Positions 1 through 7,181 are shown, counted from the stretch's first letter. The stretch is 9,402 bases of DNA from Lentisphaerota bacterium (GCA_022839525.1 JALHET010000055.1:1-9402), one strand, 5' to 3'. Made by a program: numbers and translations. The notes: a model not told the origin generated them from the letters alone.

Positions 1-2
1 AC

Positions 3-587
3 CTGAGGGCCTTTTACAATGGGCGGCAGCTTTATGTCGGGGATCTGGAGGCTCCGCCCGATTTGAGCTATACCCTGAGCACGCGTGTGAGGAATGATGC
101 CGGCCGGATTGTCACGGTACGGAGTGCTGAAACCGCTCCTTCCGTGTCATGGGAGGCCGCAGAAAATCTGGCCGTCACGCCGAAAGCGAATGGCTCCGGT
201 TTCACGGTGCCTGCCGGAGATCTGGTGAAGGCGGGGACGAAAGCGGACGGCGCGCCGGATTACAATTACGGCATGGGTGTCAATCCCAATGGGCTTAGGT
301 TGAGCATCAGCCGGGCGAGCGGACTGATGAGCGGAAGCTTCTATGCGTACTATGACTATCCGAGCGCAAGAGACATGACCGTCGATCCGGAAAAGTTGAC
401 ATGGCAGCACAAGGTGTCCAGATTGTCCTATGCGGGTATTCTGCTTCAGGAACAGGCGGAGACAGGAACCGTTGTGGCGGCATACGGGCATTATCTCGTT
501 TCAGAGAAAGCCCCGTATCCGGGTTCGGCGCGGACGTATTCGTTCAAGCGCTCGTCGGAATTCCTGGTTCATGCTGTTTTGGACTAG
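3..587 (+). CDS. C-terminal part of an exported/surface protein of unknown family (5' end outside window)
   Basis: The frame is open from the first bases of the window, so this is the last 194 codons of a longer gene; the TTG at 63 lies inside the coding sequence and is not a credible start. I do not recognise a named family. The visible part is rich in Gly, Ser, Tyr and beta-strand-like stretches. It has a segment of the form GLMSGSFYAYYDYPS followed by SYAGILLQEQ, a motif style I associate with the C-terminal regions of large extracellular proteins in Kiritimatiellota, Lentisphaerota and Verrucomicrobiota (memory, not a search). No membrane helix or catalytic motif is visible. The stop codon TAG (585-587) is one base before the ATG of the parvulin lipoprotein gene, so the two are probably cotranscribed and translationally coupled. 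An exported folding factor next door fits an exported client. Function unknown. Confidence 0.7.
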   Translation: MRAFYNGRQLYVGDLEAPPDLSYTLSTRVRNDAGRIVTVRSAETAPSVSWEAAENLAVTPKANGSGFTVPAGDLVKAGTKADGAPDYNYGMGVNPNGLRLSISRASGLMSGSFYAYYDYPSARDMTVDPEKLTWQHKVSRLSYAGILLQEQAETGTVVAAYGHYLVSEKAPYPGSARTYSFKRSSEFLVHAVLD

Positions 588-588
588 A

Positions 589-1728
589 ATGAAGCGGTCT
601 GGCGTAAAAACAGTGGCCAAACCGCTTCTCCTGATCGCCTGCTGCTGTCTGATGCTGGCCGCCCTCGGGGCCGGGTGTAAGAAGAAGGATCCGGAAGCAA
701 AGGCCGCCGGGATCATTGTCGGCACGTCCAACAAGACCATTGAGGAAATGGCGCCGGACGATGTGATTGTCTCCGTCAACGGCGTTGCTTTGACGCGGCG
801 CGCGTATGACGGCCTTCTTGACCGCATGGTAGACACGTACGGCAAGGCCAGGCCCAGAAGCACGCTCGCCGACCTCAAAAGTTATCGCCAGTCCAGGGCG
901 CGTCTTTTGGTTGACGAGTTTGTCGCCAAAGAGGTTCTTGTGCAAGAGGCGAAACGGCGCGGACTGACACCTTCGACACAGGATCTTGCCGTTATCGAAG
1001 GGATGATAGCGAAACGGGCGAAACTCGAAGGCAAAACCACCGGACAGTATTTGGAGTCGCTTGATCCCGCATCCGCAGAACGTACGCGGCAGGATATGAT
1101 CGACCAGGCGCTGATCCGCACGTTGCGCCAGGCCGAGTTCGGCGACCGGCTCCTCGTCACAGAGGCGGATCTTCAGAAAGCCCGGGATCGCGTATCGCGG
1201 TATAACGGGATGTGCGAAGCGACCAACGCGCTGGTGAAAGCGCGGGCGGACGCCGTTTGCGGGCGGTTGCGGAAAGGCGAGGATTTTTCGGTAGTCGCAA
1301 AGGAAGTGTCGGAAGAACAGGAAACTGCGGAGCAGGGCGGTTTCTGGGGCGAGTTCACGCGGGAGGAGATTGAGGACGAGGCTGTCCGGCACGCGGCGTT
1401 TTCATTGCCGGTCGGGGCGGTCTCGGAGCCGTTCGATACCGATGAGGGTCTTGTGATCATCAAGGTGCTGGAGAGGGAAGGGGTCGACTCTATTGCCGCC
1501 GCGTCACCGGCTAAGGTGAAAGCGGCGCGCATTTTTTTCCGGCTCGCGGAGTTCAGGGAGGCGCTTAACGATGCGGAGTTGCGGAGCCTGCTGGAGCGTG
1601 AGCGGCTGGCCGAGGTGCAGCGCGACTGGCTCCCAGCGCTGATCGCAAGCATGCGCGTGGAGTTTCCGAACGGGCGGACCAATTTAATGGCGCAAGCGGG
1701 GGCACGGAAGCCTTATGAAAAAAGATAA
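589..1728 (+). CDS. Parvulin-type peptidyl-prolyl isomerase lipoprotein (PrsA/SurA-like foldase)
   Basis: Predicted 379-residue envelope foldase that would catalyse cis-trans isomerisation of prolyl bonds in exported proteins. Residues 1-30 form a lipoprotein signal: basic n-region, hydrophobic LLLIACCCLMLAALG core and a lipobox-like ALGAGC ending at Cys30 (Gly at -3 is not ideal), followed by KKKD. Residues 57-190 resemble the SurA/PrsA N-terminal helical region, with the usual opening VIVSVNGVALTRRAY and a later FVAKEVLVQEAKRRGL. Residues about 205-296 match a PpiC/parvulin domain: LRKGEDFSVVAKEVSEE, then EQGGFWGEF, then AAFSLPVGAVSEPF and GLVIIKVLER. A charged C-terminal helix follows. The open frame extends upstream to 430, but ATG 589 gives the clean signal peptide; ATG 571 is an in-frame alternative. 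No clear Shine-Dalgarno precedes 589, consistent with coupling to the upstream stop. The 3' end overlaps the next gene. Confidence 0.88.
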   Translation: MKRSGVKTVAKPLLLIACCCLMLAALGAGCKKKDPEAKAAGIIVGTSNKTIEEMAPDDVIVSVNGVALTRRAYDGLLDRMVDTYGKARPRSTLADLKSYRQSRARLLVDEFVAKEVLVQEAKRRGLTPSTQDLAVIEGMIAKRAKLEGKTTGQYLESLDPASAERTRQDMIDQALIRTLRQAEFGDRLLVTEADLQKARDRVSRYNGMCEATNALVKARADAVCGRLRKGEDFSVVAKEVSEEQETAEQGGFWGEFTREEIEDEAVRHAAFSLPVGAVSEPFDTDEGLVIIKVLEREGVDSIAAASPAKVKAARIFFRLAEFREALNDAELRSLLERERLAEVQRDWLPALIASMRVEFPNGRTNLMAQAGARKPYEKR

Positions 1729-2548
1729 ACGGATTCTCTGGGTGCTTGCCTTCGTGTCGGTCGGCGTGGTCGGCTTTTTGCTGTGTTGGCCTGTCAAACG
1801 GCAGGCGGAAACACTCCCAGTCAAGCCCGGCCCGTCAAAAGGCGGTGTGGCCGAGCAAGCGCAGGCCAGCGTGTCAAACGCGGCGGCCAGCACCGGGAAG
1901 CCCGGAGGTGTCGTGTTAAACAAGGGTCTTGGCCCGGCCGCAAAGACAGGCAAGGACAGCCGGCCGCACACGCAAACAACGAATAAGGTTCAGCAGGCGG
2001 CGGATCAGGCTGCGGCGGAACTCATGCAGGAGCGGCTGGACGACAGCGACGAGATTGGCGCGTTGAAGCTGGCGAGAAAGCTCAAGAAGTCAAAAGAGGT
2101 GGAGGTGCGTTCAGATGTTGTCACCGTGCTGGGTATGATCGGTGCCAAGGCGCTGCCGGAGCTGATCGAGATGATGGATGACGGGGATGAGGACATTTCG
2201 AAAGAGGCGTTTCAACAAGGGATGGCGGTGCTTGACGGGCTTGAAGACGATAACGAGAAACAGGGGTTTTTGACGGCAATAATGCTGACGCTCGACGATA
2301 TCGACATCTTGGAAGAGTGTGCCATGGCGTTCAGCGGGATGGACGAGGCTGTGGTGATCAGGGGGTTGCTTCCGGTGATCGAGTCCAAGAATCCAATCGC
2401 CTCCAAAGTGGCGCGGGAACATTATGAACATGTCACCGGCGAGGAATATACCACGGCCGACGCAGCCAGAAAACGGGTCGAGCAACTGATTAACGAAGAT
2501 TCACAAGAAGAACAAGCCCCGGCTCCCCAGAAACAAACGTCCCGGTAG
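1715..2548 (+). CDS. Membrane-anchored HEAT-repeat-like protein
   Basis: A 277-residue protein of unknown function. Residues 1-6 are basic and residues about 7-25 (ILWVLAFVSVGVVGFLLCW) form one membrane helix, suggesting an N-in anchor with the rest outside the inner membrane. Residues 30-95 are a low-complexity Ala/Pro/Gly/Lys linker. Residues about 100-240 form paired helices resembling HEAT repeats (for example RSDVVTVLGMIGAKALPELIEMMDDGDED, described here by its ends 132-160), typical of protein-protein scaffolds. The helical region is very acidic and the tail is Gln/Pro-rich. The ATG lies inside the parvulin gene (14-nt overlap in another frame), with a GGAAG Shine-Dalgarno-like sequence at 1706-1710, so coupled translation in one operon is likely. 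The HEAT assignment rests on helix pattern only and is moderate. Confidence 0.8.
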   Translation: MKKDKRILWVLAFVSVGVVGFLLCWPVKRQAETLPVKPGPSKGGVAEQAQASVSNAAASTGKPGGVVLNKGLGPAAKTGKDSRPHTQTTNKVQQAADQAAAELMQERLDDSDEIGALKLARKLKKSKEVEVRSDVVTVLGMIGAKALPELIEMMDDGDEDISKEAFQQGMAVLDGLEDDNEKQGFLTAIMLTLDDIDILEECAMAFSGMDEAVVIRGLLPVIESKNPIASKVAREHYEHVTGEEYTTADAARKRVEQLINEDSQEEQAPAPQKQTSR

Positions 2549-2581
2549 GGCGGTGTGCCCGCAGTGACCATCCGGAAAAGG

Positions 2582-3631
2582 TTAGGGCAACGGGACGGTT
2601 CTTTTTTTTGCTTCGCTGACTTCGACGGACGCAGGCTTGTGGTTCGGGTAACTGAACGTGATTGTCGACTGTTTTCCGGCGATCAGTTTTTGAACAGCCT
2701 CCGGCGTGAAGGAGAGCGTGACCGAGAGGCTTGATTTCATCGGGGCTGGACTCACTTGAACCGAGACTCCTTCGGTCTGAGGGGACCACGTGAGCGCGGT
2801 AGGGTCTGCCTGCTTCTCGCTGGTGGCGACGCGCAGTTGGCGGGACAACATCATCATCCTCCGGCTGGCAGGGGAGACCGCGATTCTGGAAGGCACCACG
2901 CGCAACGCCGCTCCCACTACGTTTTGAAAGAGCAACGTCAGGGGACGGAGATTCTGGTTGGGGCGGCCCTCTATTGGAAAAGATACGGAAGCCGCTGATT
3001 TCCCGGAACCCAGAGAGGTCAAGATGGTTTGGATCGTGTAAACGCCTTTTTCTTGGGCGGTGCTGGGTGTGACCGACACCGCCAGCCGGATCGCGCCGTT
3101 TGTCTCGATCACGGGAGTTCCGAGAAAAAGGTTGGTTTCCGTCGCCGTCACGGTGTGTGTGTTTGTCCAAACGCTTTCTTTTCCGGAGGAGACAATGCGG
3201 ATCGGCATAGGGGGGAGGCCCGAGAAGAGCGGCCGGATCACGCCTTTCACCGACAGGAGCAGACGGGGATTGTCAGCGTCATTGGTTTCAATCCACACGC
3301 CGCGCCGGAAGGTGTCGCGCACCTGGCTTGTGTCGAGCCTGAGGGTGACAATGGCTTCCTCGTTGGGCTGGATAACCATTTTGTCTGCGGTGGCACTGAT
3401 GCACGGGCAGGTCGAGATTAACCCATTGATATTCGCAACCTTTTCCCCCTTGTTTTTGAAACGGAACGGCACCGTCTTCACCACGTATGACGGAAGCTCG
3501 CCGACTTCGACTATTTGTTCGCCGAGGAGCTGAAACTGCGTGTGCTGCGGTTCAGCCTTTTGTTGAGCCCAGACCGCAGTCAAACCGAGGGGTAACACCA
3601 GCAAAAACCTGCCCAAGGGGTTCTTTTTCAT
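2582..3631 (-). CDS. Exported DUF1573-family protein (Ig-like domains)
   Basis: A 349-residue protein with a signal peptide: MKKN n-region, hydrophobic LLVLPLGLTA and a probable signal peptidase I site after AVWA (residue 22). Residues about 45-130 match the DUF1573 pattern: a strand ending KTVPFRFKNKG, a Cys-Pro-Cys motif (75-77) in the place where the family usually shows a CGC-like turn, then a proline/acidic segment IQPNEEAIVTLRLDTS and a last strand LLLSVKGVI. Two further beta-rich segments (about 140-225 and 230-340) look like additional Ig-like domains. DUF1573 proteins are common in Bacteroidota and PVC bacteria and their role is unknown. The open frame extends to 3895, but ATG 3631 begins the signal peptide and has GGAAAG about 10 nt upstream, so it is the chosen start. 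It is transcribed divergently from rpsA and convergently to the HEAT-like gene, separated from the latter by 33 nt with no clear terminator. Confidence 0.85.
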   Translation of the reverse strand: MKKNPLGRFLLVLPLGLTAVWAQQKAEPQHTQFQLLGEQIVEVGELPSYVVKTVPFRFKNKGEKVANINGLISTCPCISATADKMVIQPNEEAIVTLRLDTSQVRDTFRRGVWIETNDADNPRLLLSVKGVIRPLFSGLPPMPIRIVSSGKESVWTNTHTVTATETNLFLGTPVIETNGAIRLAVSVTPSTAQEKGVYTIQTILTSLGSGKSAASVSFPIEGRPNQNLRPLTLLFQNVVGAALRVVPSRIAVSPASRRMMMLSRQLRVATSEKQADPTALTWSPQTEGVSVQVSPAPMKSSLSVTLSFTPEAVQKLIAGKQSTITFSYPNHKPASVEVSEAKKRTVPLP

Positions 3632-3716
3632 GAAGAGACATCTTTCCTTTCGGGAAACAACTTTAACAAACCCCCTCCGCATTATCCACTCGACATGCAA
3701 CAAAATTTTCATTTGT

Positions 3717-3746
3717 TTGAACACCGGGTAATTTGATACATTTAAT
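3717..3746 (+). promoter_or_regulatory. Candidate sigma70-type promoter for rpsA
   Basis: TTGAAC at 3717-3722 and TTTAAT at 3741-3746 are separated by 18 nt and lie in the only AT-rich stretch upstream of rpsA. The -35 matches consensus at four of six positions and the -10 at five of six. Transcription would start near 3753 and give a leader of roughly 170 nt. The call is by pattern only, and AT-rich DNA yields such matches by chance. Confidence 0.35.
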
Positions 3747-3780
3747 TTTCTTTGCCTTAAAAGGGCAGAAAAGAGGGGAA

Positions 3781-3883
3781 GCGCCCGTCCGGCCGAGTGG
3801 CCGGGAGCGGTTACCGCATTCCTAAAGAGAAGACAACCACTAACAAACGTCTGACGGTTTGACGCGGCGCCGCAAGGGCGCGC
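3781..3883 (+). promoter_or_regulatory. Structured 5' leader upstream of rpsA
   Basis: Several inverted repeats are packed here. CCGGCC (3789-3794) pairs with GGCCGG (3799-3804) around a GAGT loop; GCGG (3807-3810) pairs with CCGC (3814-3817); GCGGCGCCGC (3864-3873) is a perfect 10-nt palindrome; and GCGCCC (3781-3786) could pair at long range with GGGCGC (3876-3881). In E. coli, ribosomal protein S1 represses its own translation through a folded rpsA leader with a weak Shine-Dalgarno. The rpsA start here also has only a weak GGGA about 11 nt upstream, so a similar control is plausible but not shown. Confidence 0.4.
3835..3844 (+). repeat. AACCACTAAC decamer, rpsA copy
   Basis: First of three exact copies of AACCACTAAC in the window. 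It lies 77 nt upstream of the rpsA ATG, is preceded by C and is followed two bases later by ACGT. The tyrS-proximal copies share this context in part. It may be a regulatory site or part of a degenerate AACCACT heptamer repeat. Confidence 0.6.
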
Positions 3884-3921
3884 GACACACGACACACTCC
3901 GGCAGACGGGAATTCACACAC

Positions 3922-5661
3922 ATGGCAATTCGCAAACCCACGGCCGCAACTCCCAAAACAGGCCCGATGTATGCCGCAATGGAGGCGGCACTGAGCCAGC
4001 AAATGAATCAATTCACGGCCGGGTCTATCATCAAGGGGACAATCAGCGGCGTCAAAGGCAACGAGGTTTTCGTTGATATCGGTTACAAGTCGGAAGGTGT
4101 GGTTCCGGCGAACGAGTTTGAAGATGTTTCCCTGCTCAAGCCCGGCGACGTGATCGATGTGTTGCTCATGGAGCTTGAGAGCGACAACGGCATGGTCATC
4201 CTGAGCAAGGCGCGCGCGGATGAGAAGTTGCGCTGGGATGCGGTTCTCTCCAAATACACCGAGGGCGGCGTGGTCACCGGCACGATCCGCAGCAAGGTGC
4301 GCGGCGGCCTGATCGTGAGCGTGGACGGCGTGGACGCTTTCCTGCCCGGTTCGCAAGTGGACGTCACGCCGGTGCATGACCCCGATCCTTACCTGAACCA
4401 GACCTTTGAATTCAAAGTCATCAAGATCAGCAACGAGCGCCGCAACATCATCGTTTCGCGCCGCGAGCTGATTGAGGAGCGGATGGCGGACAAGAAACGC
4501 GAGTTGCTCGGCACCATCGTGAAGGGGGAGCAGCGCCGCGGCCACGTGAAGAACATTACCGATTTCGGCGCCTTCGTGGACTTGGACGGGCTGGACGGGC
4601 TGCTGCACATCACCGATATGAGCTGGGGGCGCATCAAGCACCCGAGCGAAATGCTCAAGGTCGGGCAGGAGCTTGACGTGATCATCCTCGATGTGGACAT
4701 GGAGCGCGAGCGTGTCTCGCTGGGCCTGAAACAAGCCACCCCGAACCCGTGGGACAACATCGAAGCCAACTTCCCTGTCGGCAGCCGTCTGCGCGGCAAG
4801 GTGGTCAATCTGGTGCCGTATGGGGCGTTCGTCGAGATCGAGCCGGGCATCGAAGGCCTGGTGCACGTCTCCGAGTTCTCGTGGACGAAGCGCGTGGCCC
4901 GCGCGTCGGACGTGTTGAACGTTGGCGATGAGGTCGATGTGGTCGTGCTGAGCATCGATGCGGAAAACCAGAAGATCGCGCTGGGCATCCGCCAGACGGA
5001 AGCCAACCCTTGGGACACCGTTCAAGACCGTTACCCGGTCGGCAGCCGCGTGAGCGGCAAGGTCCGCAATTTCACGACCTACGGGGCTTTCATCGAGTTG
5101 GAAGAAGGCATCGACGGCATGATCCACGTCTCCGACATGTCGTGGACGCGCAAGATCAACCACCCGAGCGAAGTGCTCCAGAAGGGGCAGCAGGTCGAAG
5201 CGGTGGTGCTCGAGGTCAATCCGGCCGATCAGCGCATCAGCCTCGGCCTCAAGCAGGCCAGCGACGATCCTTGGAACACGATCGCCAGCCGGTATGGCAT
5301 CGGCCAGATCGTCAAGGGCAAGGTCTCCAAGATCGCTTCCTTCGGCGCGTTCGTGGAACTCGAGGACGGCGTGGACGGGCTCGTCCACATCTCCCAGATC
5401 AGCGACCAGCATGTGGAGAAGGTCAAGGACGCGCTCAAGGTGGGTCAGGATGTGGAGGCCCGCATCGTGAAGATCGACCGCGACGAGCGCCGTATCGGCC
5501 TGAGCATTAAAGCCGTGACCATGGACGAGGCGCAGATTGCGGAACTCACCCGCGATTTGAGCGTCACAGACCTGAAGCCGGGCGAGAATCTGGTGGGGCT
5601 GGCGGCCGCCTTCGACGACGCCTTCGCGCAGAGCGAAGAGTGGCATCCTGGCGCTGAGTAA
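3922..5661 (+). CDS. rpsA: Ribosomal protein S1, six S1 domains
   Basis: A 579-residue 30S ribosomal protein S1, which binds mRNA and helps deliver it to the ribosome, especially for messages with weak Shine-Dalgarno sequences. Six S1 (OB-fold) domains are visible at about 32-97, 115-181, 202-270, 286-357, 373-444 and 460-530. Domains 3 to 6 carry the classic pattern G-V-x-x-x-x-x-F/Y-GAF-V/I-x-L/I, as in [21 protein letters not shown] and [21 protein letters not shown]. Domains 3 and 5 share DMSW followed by HPSE. Domains 1 and 2 are more diverged, as expected for the ribosome-binding half. Length is close to the E. coli protein (557). ATG 3922 is chosen over the TTG at 3859 because the extra 21 residues are basic, low-complexity and unlike S1. 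The gene is followed at 3 nt by a strong intrinsic terminator and is probably monocistronic. Confidence 0.97.
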   Translation: MAIRKPTAATPKTGPMYAAMEAALSQQMNQFTAGSIIKGTISGVKGNEVFVDIGYKSEGVVPANEFEDVSLLKPGDVIDVLLMELESDNGMVILSKARADEKLRWDAVLSKYTEGGVVTGTIRSKVRGGLIVSVDGVDAFLPGSQVDVTPVHDPDPYLNQTFEFKVIKISNERRNIIVSRRELIEERMADKKRELLGTIVKGEQRRGHVKNITDFGAFVDLDGLDGLLHITDMSWGRIKHPSEMLKVGQELDVIILDVDMERERVSLGLKQATPNPWDNIEANFPVGSRLRGKVVNLVPYGAFVEIEPGIEGLVHVSEFSWTKRVARASDVLNVGDEVDVVVLSIDAENQKIALGIRQTEANPWDTVQDRYPVGSRVSGKVRNFTTYGAFIELEEGIDGMIHVSDMSWTRKINHPSEVLQKGQQVEAVVLEVNPADQRISLGLKQASDDPWNTIASRYGIGQIVKGKVSKIASFGAFVELEDGVDGLVHISQISDQHVEKVKDALKVGQDVEARIVKIDRDERRIGLSIKAVTMDEAQIAELTRDLSVTDLKPGENLVGLAAAFDDAFAQSEEWHPGAE

Positions 5662-5663
5662 TC

Positions 5664-5699
5664 AAAAACGGGTGCCTGGCGACAGGCGCCCGTTTTTTT
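5664..5699 (+). terminator. Rho-independent terminator of rpsA
   Basis: An 11-bp stem (5668-5678 with 5683-5693, one G-T wobble) closes a GCGA loop of the stable GNRA type and runs into seven T residues (5693-5699). A run of A residues (5664-5668) precedes the stem, so it could also stop transcription from the other strand. It begins 3 nt after the rpsA stop. Confidence 0.93.
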
Positions 5700-5779
5700 G
5701 TTGGAGAGTTACAGGTTAGCCCGCCGCCCGCGCTTCGCACGGGAATGTATTCGCTTGATGATGCCCCTTCCGAATTCGC

Positions 5780-5789
5780 AACCACTAAC
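5780..5789 (+). repeat. AACCACTAAC decamer, first tyrS copy
   Basis: Exact copy of the decamer found upstream of rpsA; the match extends to 11 nt with the preceding C (CAACCACTAAC). It is followed by CAGCAACGT, which echoes the ACGT after the rpsA copy. Confidence 0.6.
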
Positions 5790-5800
5790 CAGCAACGTGT

Positions 5801-5810
5801 AACCACTAAC
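5801..5810 (+). repeat. AACCACTAAC decamer, second tyrS copy
   Basis: Third exact copy, starting exactly 21 bp after the previous one (two helical turns, also three heptamer units) and ending 19 nt before the tyrS ATG, just ahead of its Shine-Dalgarno. That position would allow an effect on translation initiation as well as on transcription. Confidence 0.6.
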
Positions 5811-5829
5811 ATTTCCTCAGGAAAAAAAC

Positions 5830-7101
5830 ATGCCCAATATCCTCGACACCTTTAAAGCCCGTTACCTTTTTGAAGACATGACCAGCCCGGATCTGGTCAA
5901 GGCGCTCGACAAACCGCTGACCGTCTACGCGGGCTTCGACCCCACCAGCGACAGCCTTCAGGCCGGCAACTTCGTGACCATCATGGCGCTGGCTCACCTG
6001 CAGCGTGCGGGTCACAAGGTCATTGCGTTGGTCGGAGGCGCCACGGGGCTCATCGGCGACCCCTCCGGAAAGTCGAAAGAACGCAACCTTCTGGGCACGG
6101 AGCAGGTCGAGCGCAATCTCGTCGGCATCAAAGAGAACCTCTCCCGTTTCATTGATTTCGATCCGGCCTCCGCCAATCCGGCTCTTCTGGTGAACAACTA
6201 TGACTGGTTCAGGAATTTCACCTTCATCGACCTCCTGCGCGATGTGGGCCGCTATTTCCGCATGGGCGTGATGCTCAGCAAAGACAGCGTCAAGAAGCGT
6301 ATGGAGTCCGAAGACGGGATGAGCTTCACGGAGTTCTGCTATCAGATCCTGCAGGGCTACGACTTCCTGCATCTCTACAAGACCTACGGCTGCACGCTGC
6401 AGCTCGGCGGTTCGGACCAGTGGGGCAACATCACGGCCGGCACGGAGCTGGTGCGCCGCATGTGCGGCGAAGAGGTTTTCGGCATGACCTTCCCGCTGGT
6501 GTGCGACAGCACGGGCAAGAAGTTCGGAAAGAGTGAGGGCAACGCAATCTTCCTCGACGCGCGCAAAACCCCGTACTACGACTTTTACCAGTTCTTCCTG
6601 CGCACGCTGGACGCGGACGTCATCCGTTACCTTAAGATCTTCACCTTTCTGCCGCTCGAACGCATTGCGGAACTGGAACAGGCGGTTGCGGCCACGCCGG
6701 AAAAACGCGAAGCGCAGCAGGTGTTGGCCAAGGAGCTGACCCGCACCGTTCACGGCGAGCAGGGCTTGGCCATCGCGGAGAAGGCGACCGACGTGCTGTT
6801 CGGCGGTTCGCTCGACGGGCTGGCCGCGGCGGAACTCGAAGCGGTTTTTGCCAACGTGGCTTCGGCCACACTGCCTGTGGATCAAGTGATCGGCAAGCCG
6901 GCGTTTGAGGTGATTGCCGCCGCCGGGATGGCGGCGAGCAAGGGCGAGGCGCGGCGGCTGGTGCAGCAGGGCGGGCTTAACATCAACAATGTGCGCGTCA
7001 CTGACCTTGCGCGCCTGTTCAGTGCGGACGACCTGATCGAAGGCCGGCTCGCGGTCCTGCGTAGCGGCAAGAAGAGCTTCTTCCTGCTCAAAGTGCAGTA
7101 G
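5830..7101 (+). CDS. tyrS: Tyrosyl-tRNA synthetase
   Basis: A 423-residue class I aminoacyl-tRNA synthetase that charges tRNA-Tyr using ATP; length matches E. coli TyrS (424). The Rossmann catalytic domain covers about 1-275, with the tyrosine-site opening VYAGFDPTSDS, then VALVGGATGLIGDP-like sequence (66-78), YQILQGYD (171-178), GGSDQWGN (193-200) and the KMSKS-type loop KFGKS (231-235). The anticodon-binding helical region follows, and residues about 358-420 form a C-terminal S4 RNA-binding domain (ASKGEARRLVQQGG...NNVRV). The HIGH-type motif reads QAGN (44-47): the second His as Asn is seen in many TyrRS, but the first His replaced by Gln (codon CAG) is unusual to me. Thr39, which partners that His in well-studied enzymes, is kept. 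Start ATG 5830 has AGGA 8 nt upstream. No clear terminator follows; a T7 run at 7109-7115 lacks a good stem. Confidence 0.97.
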   Translation: MPNILDTFKARYLFEDMTSPDLVKALDKPLTVYAGFDPTSDSLQAGNFVTIMALAHLQRAGHKVIALVGGATGLIGDPSGKSKERNLLGTEQVERNLVGIKENLSRFIDFDPASANPALLVNNYDWFRNFTFIDLLRDVGRYFRMGVMLSKDSVKKRMESEDGMSFTEFCYQILQGYDFLHLYKTYGCTLQLGGSDQWGNITAGTELVRRMCGEEVFGMTFPLVCDSTGKKFGKSEGNAIFLDARKTPYYDFYQFFLRTLDADVIRYLKIFTFLPLERIAELEQAVAATPEKREAQQVLAKELTRTVHGEQGLAIAEKATDVLFGGSLDGLAAAELEAVFANVASATLPVDQVIGKPAFEVIAAAGMAASKGEARRLVQQGGLNINNVRVTDLARLFSADDLIEGRLAVLRSGKKSFFLLKVQ

Positions 7102-7181
7102 CGCCGGCTTTTTTTGCGGTGTTTCCGCAGGGGCAGGCCGGAGGATTCCGGACAGAGTATAAAGATAACTGGGGAGCTGCA

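Larger units (their letters stand above)
3632..3921. other. Divergent intergenic region between the DUF1573 gene and rpsA
   Basis: This 290-nt region has two halves. The left half (about 3650-3760) is AT-rich against a GC-rich background and holds the best promoter candidates, including an inverted repeat AACAAA (3699-3704) / TTTGTT (3712-3717) around a 7-nt centre. On the - strand GATAAT (3686-3681) could be a -10 box for the DUF1573 gene, but I see no matching -35. The right half is GC-rich and full of inverted repeats, and would be the rpsA mRNA leader. No credible coding sequence is present. Confidence 0.7.
5700..5829 (+). other. Intergenic region upstream of tyrS
   Basis: This 130-nt stretch lies between the rpsA terminator and tyrS, so tyrS needs its own promoter here. 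I see no convincing -35/-10 pair and no T-box specifier or antiterminator architecture. It holds two AACCACTAAC copies and the tyrS Shine-Dalgarno AGGA (5818-5821, 8 nt before the ATG). Confidence 0.6.

Noticed and set aside
544..1392. 282-codon open frame antisense to the parvulin gene
   Set aside because: It crosses two well-supported + strand genes and its product looks like reverse-frame noise.
2549..2581. GGGC/GCCC hairpin between the convergent genes as a bidirectional terminator
   Set aside because: The stem is 4 bp and no T run follows on either strand within the gap.
3859..3921. TTG start extending S1 by 21 residues
   Set aside because: The extension is Arg/His/Thr-rich, lies in the palindrome-rich leader and does not resemble S1 N-termini.
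3811..5646. 611-codon open frame antisense to rpsA
   Set aside because: It mirrors rpsA codon structure, yields a His/Asp/Leu-rich repetitive product that follows the S1 repeats, and has no start context. It is a shadow of a GC-biased gene.
5700..5829. T-box riboswitch upstream of tyrS
   Set aside because: The region is only 130 nt and shows no T-box sequence, specifier loop or antiterminator/terminator pair.
7103..7129. GCCGGC followed by T7, then the TGCGG/CCGCA hairpin, as a tyrS terminator
   Set aside because: The T run has no adjacent stem before it, and the hairpin after it is followed by GGGG instead of T residues.
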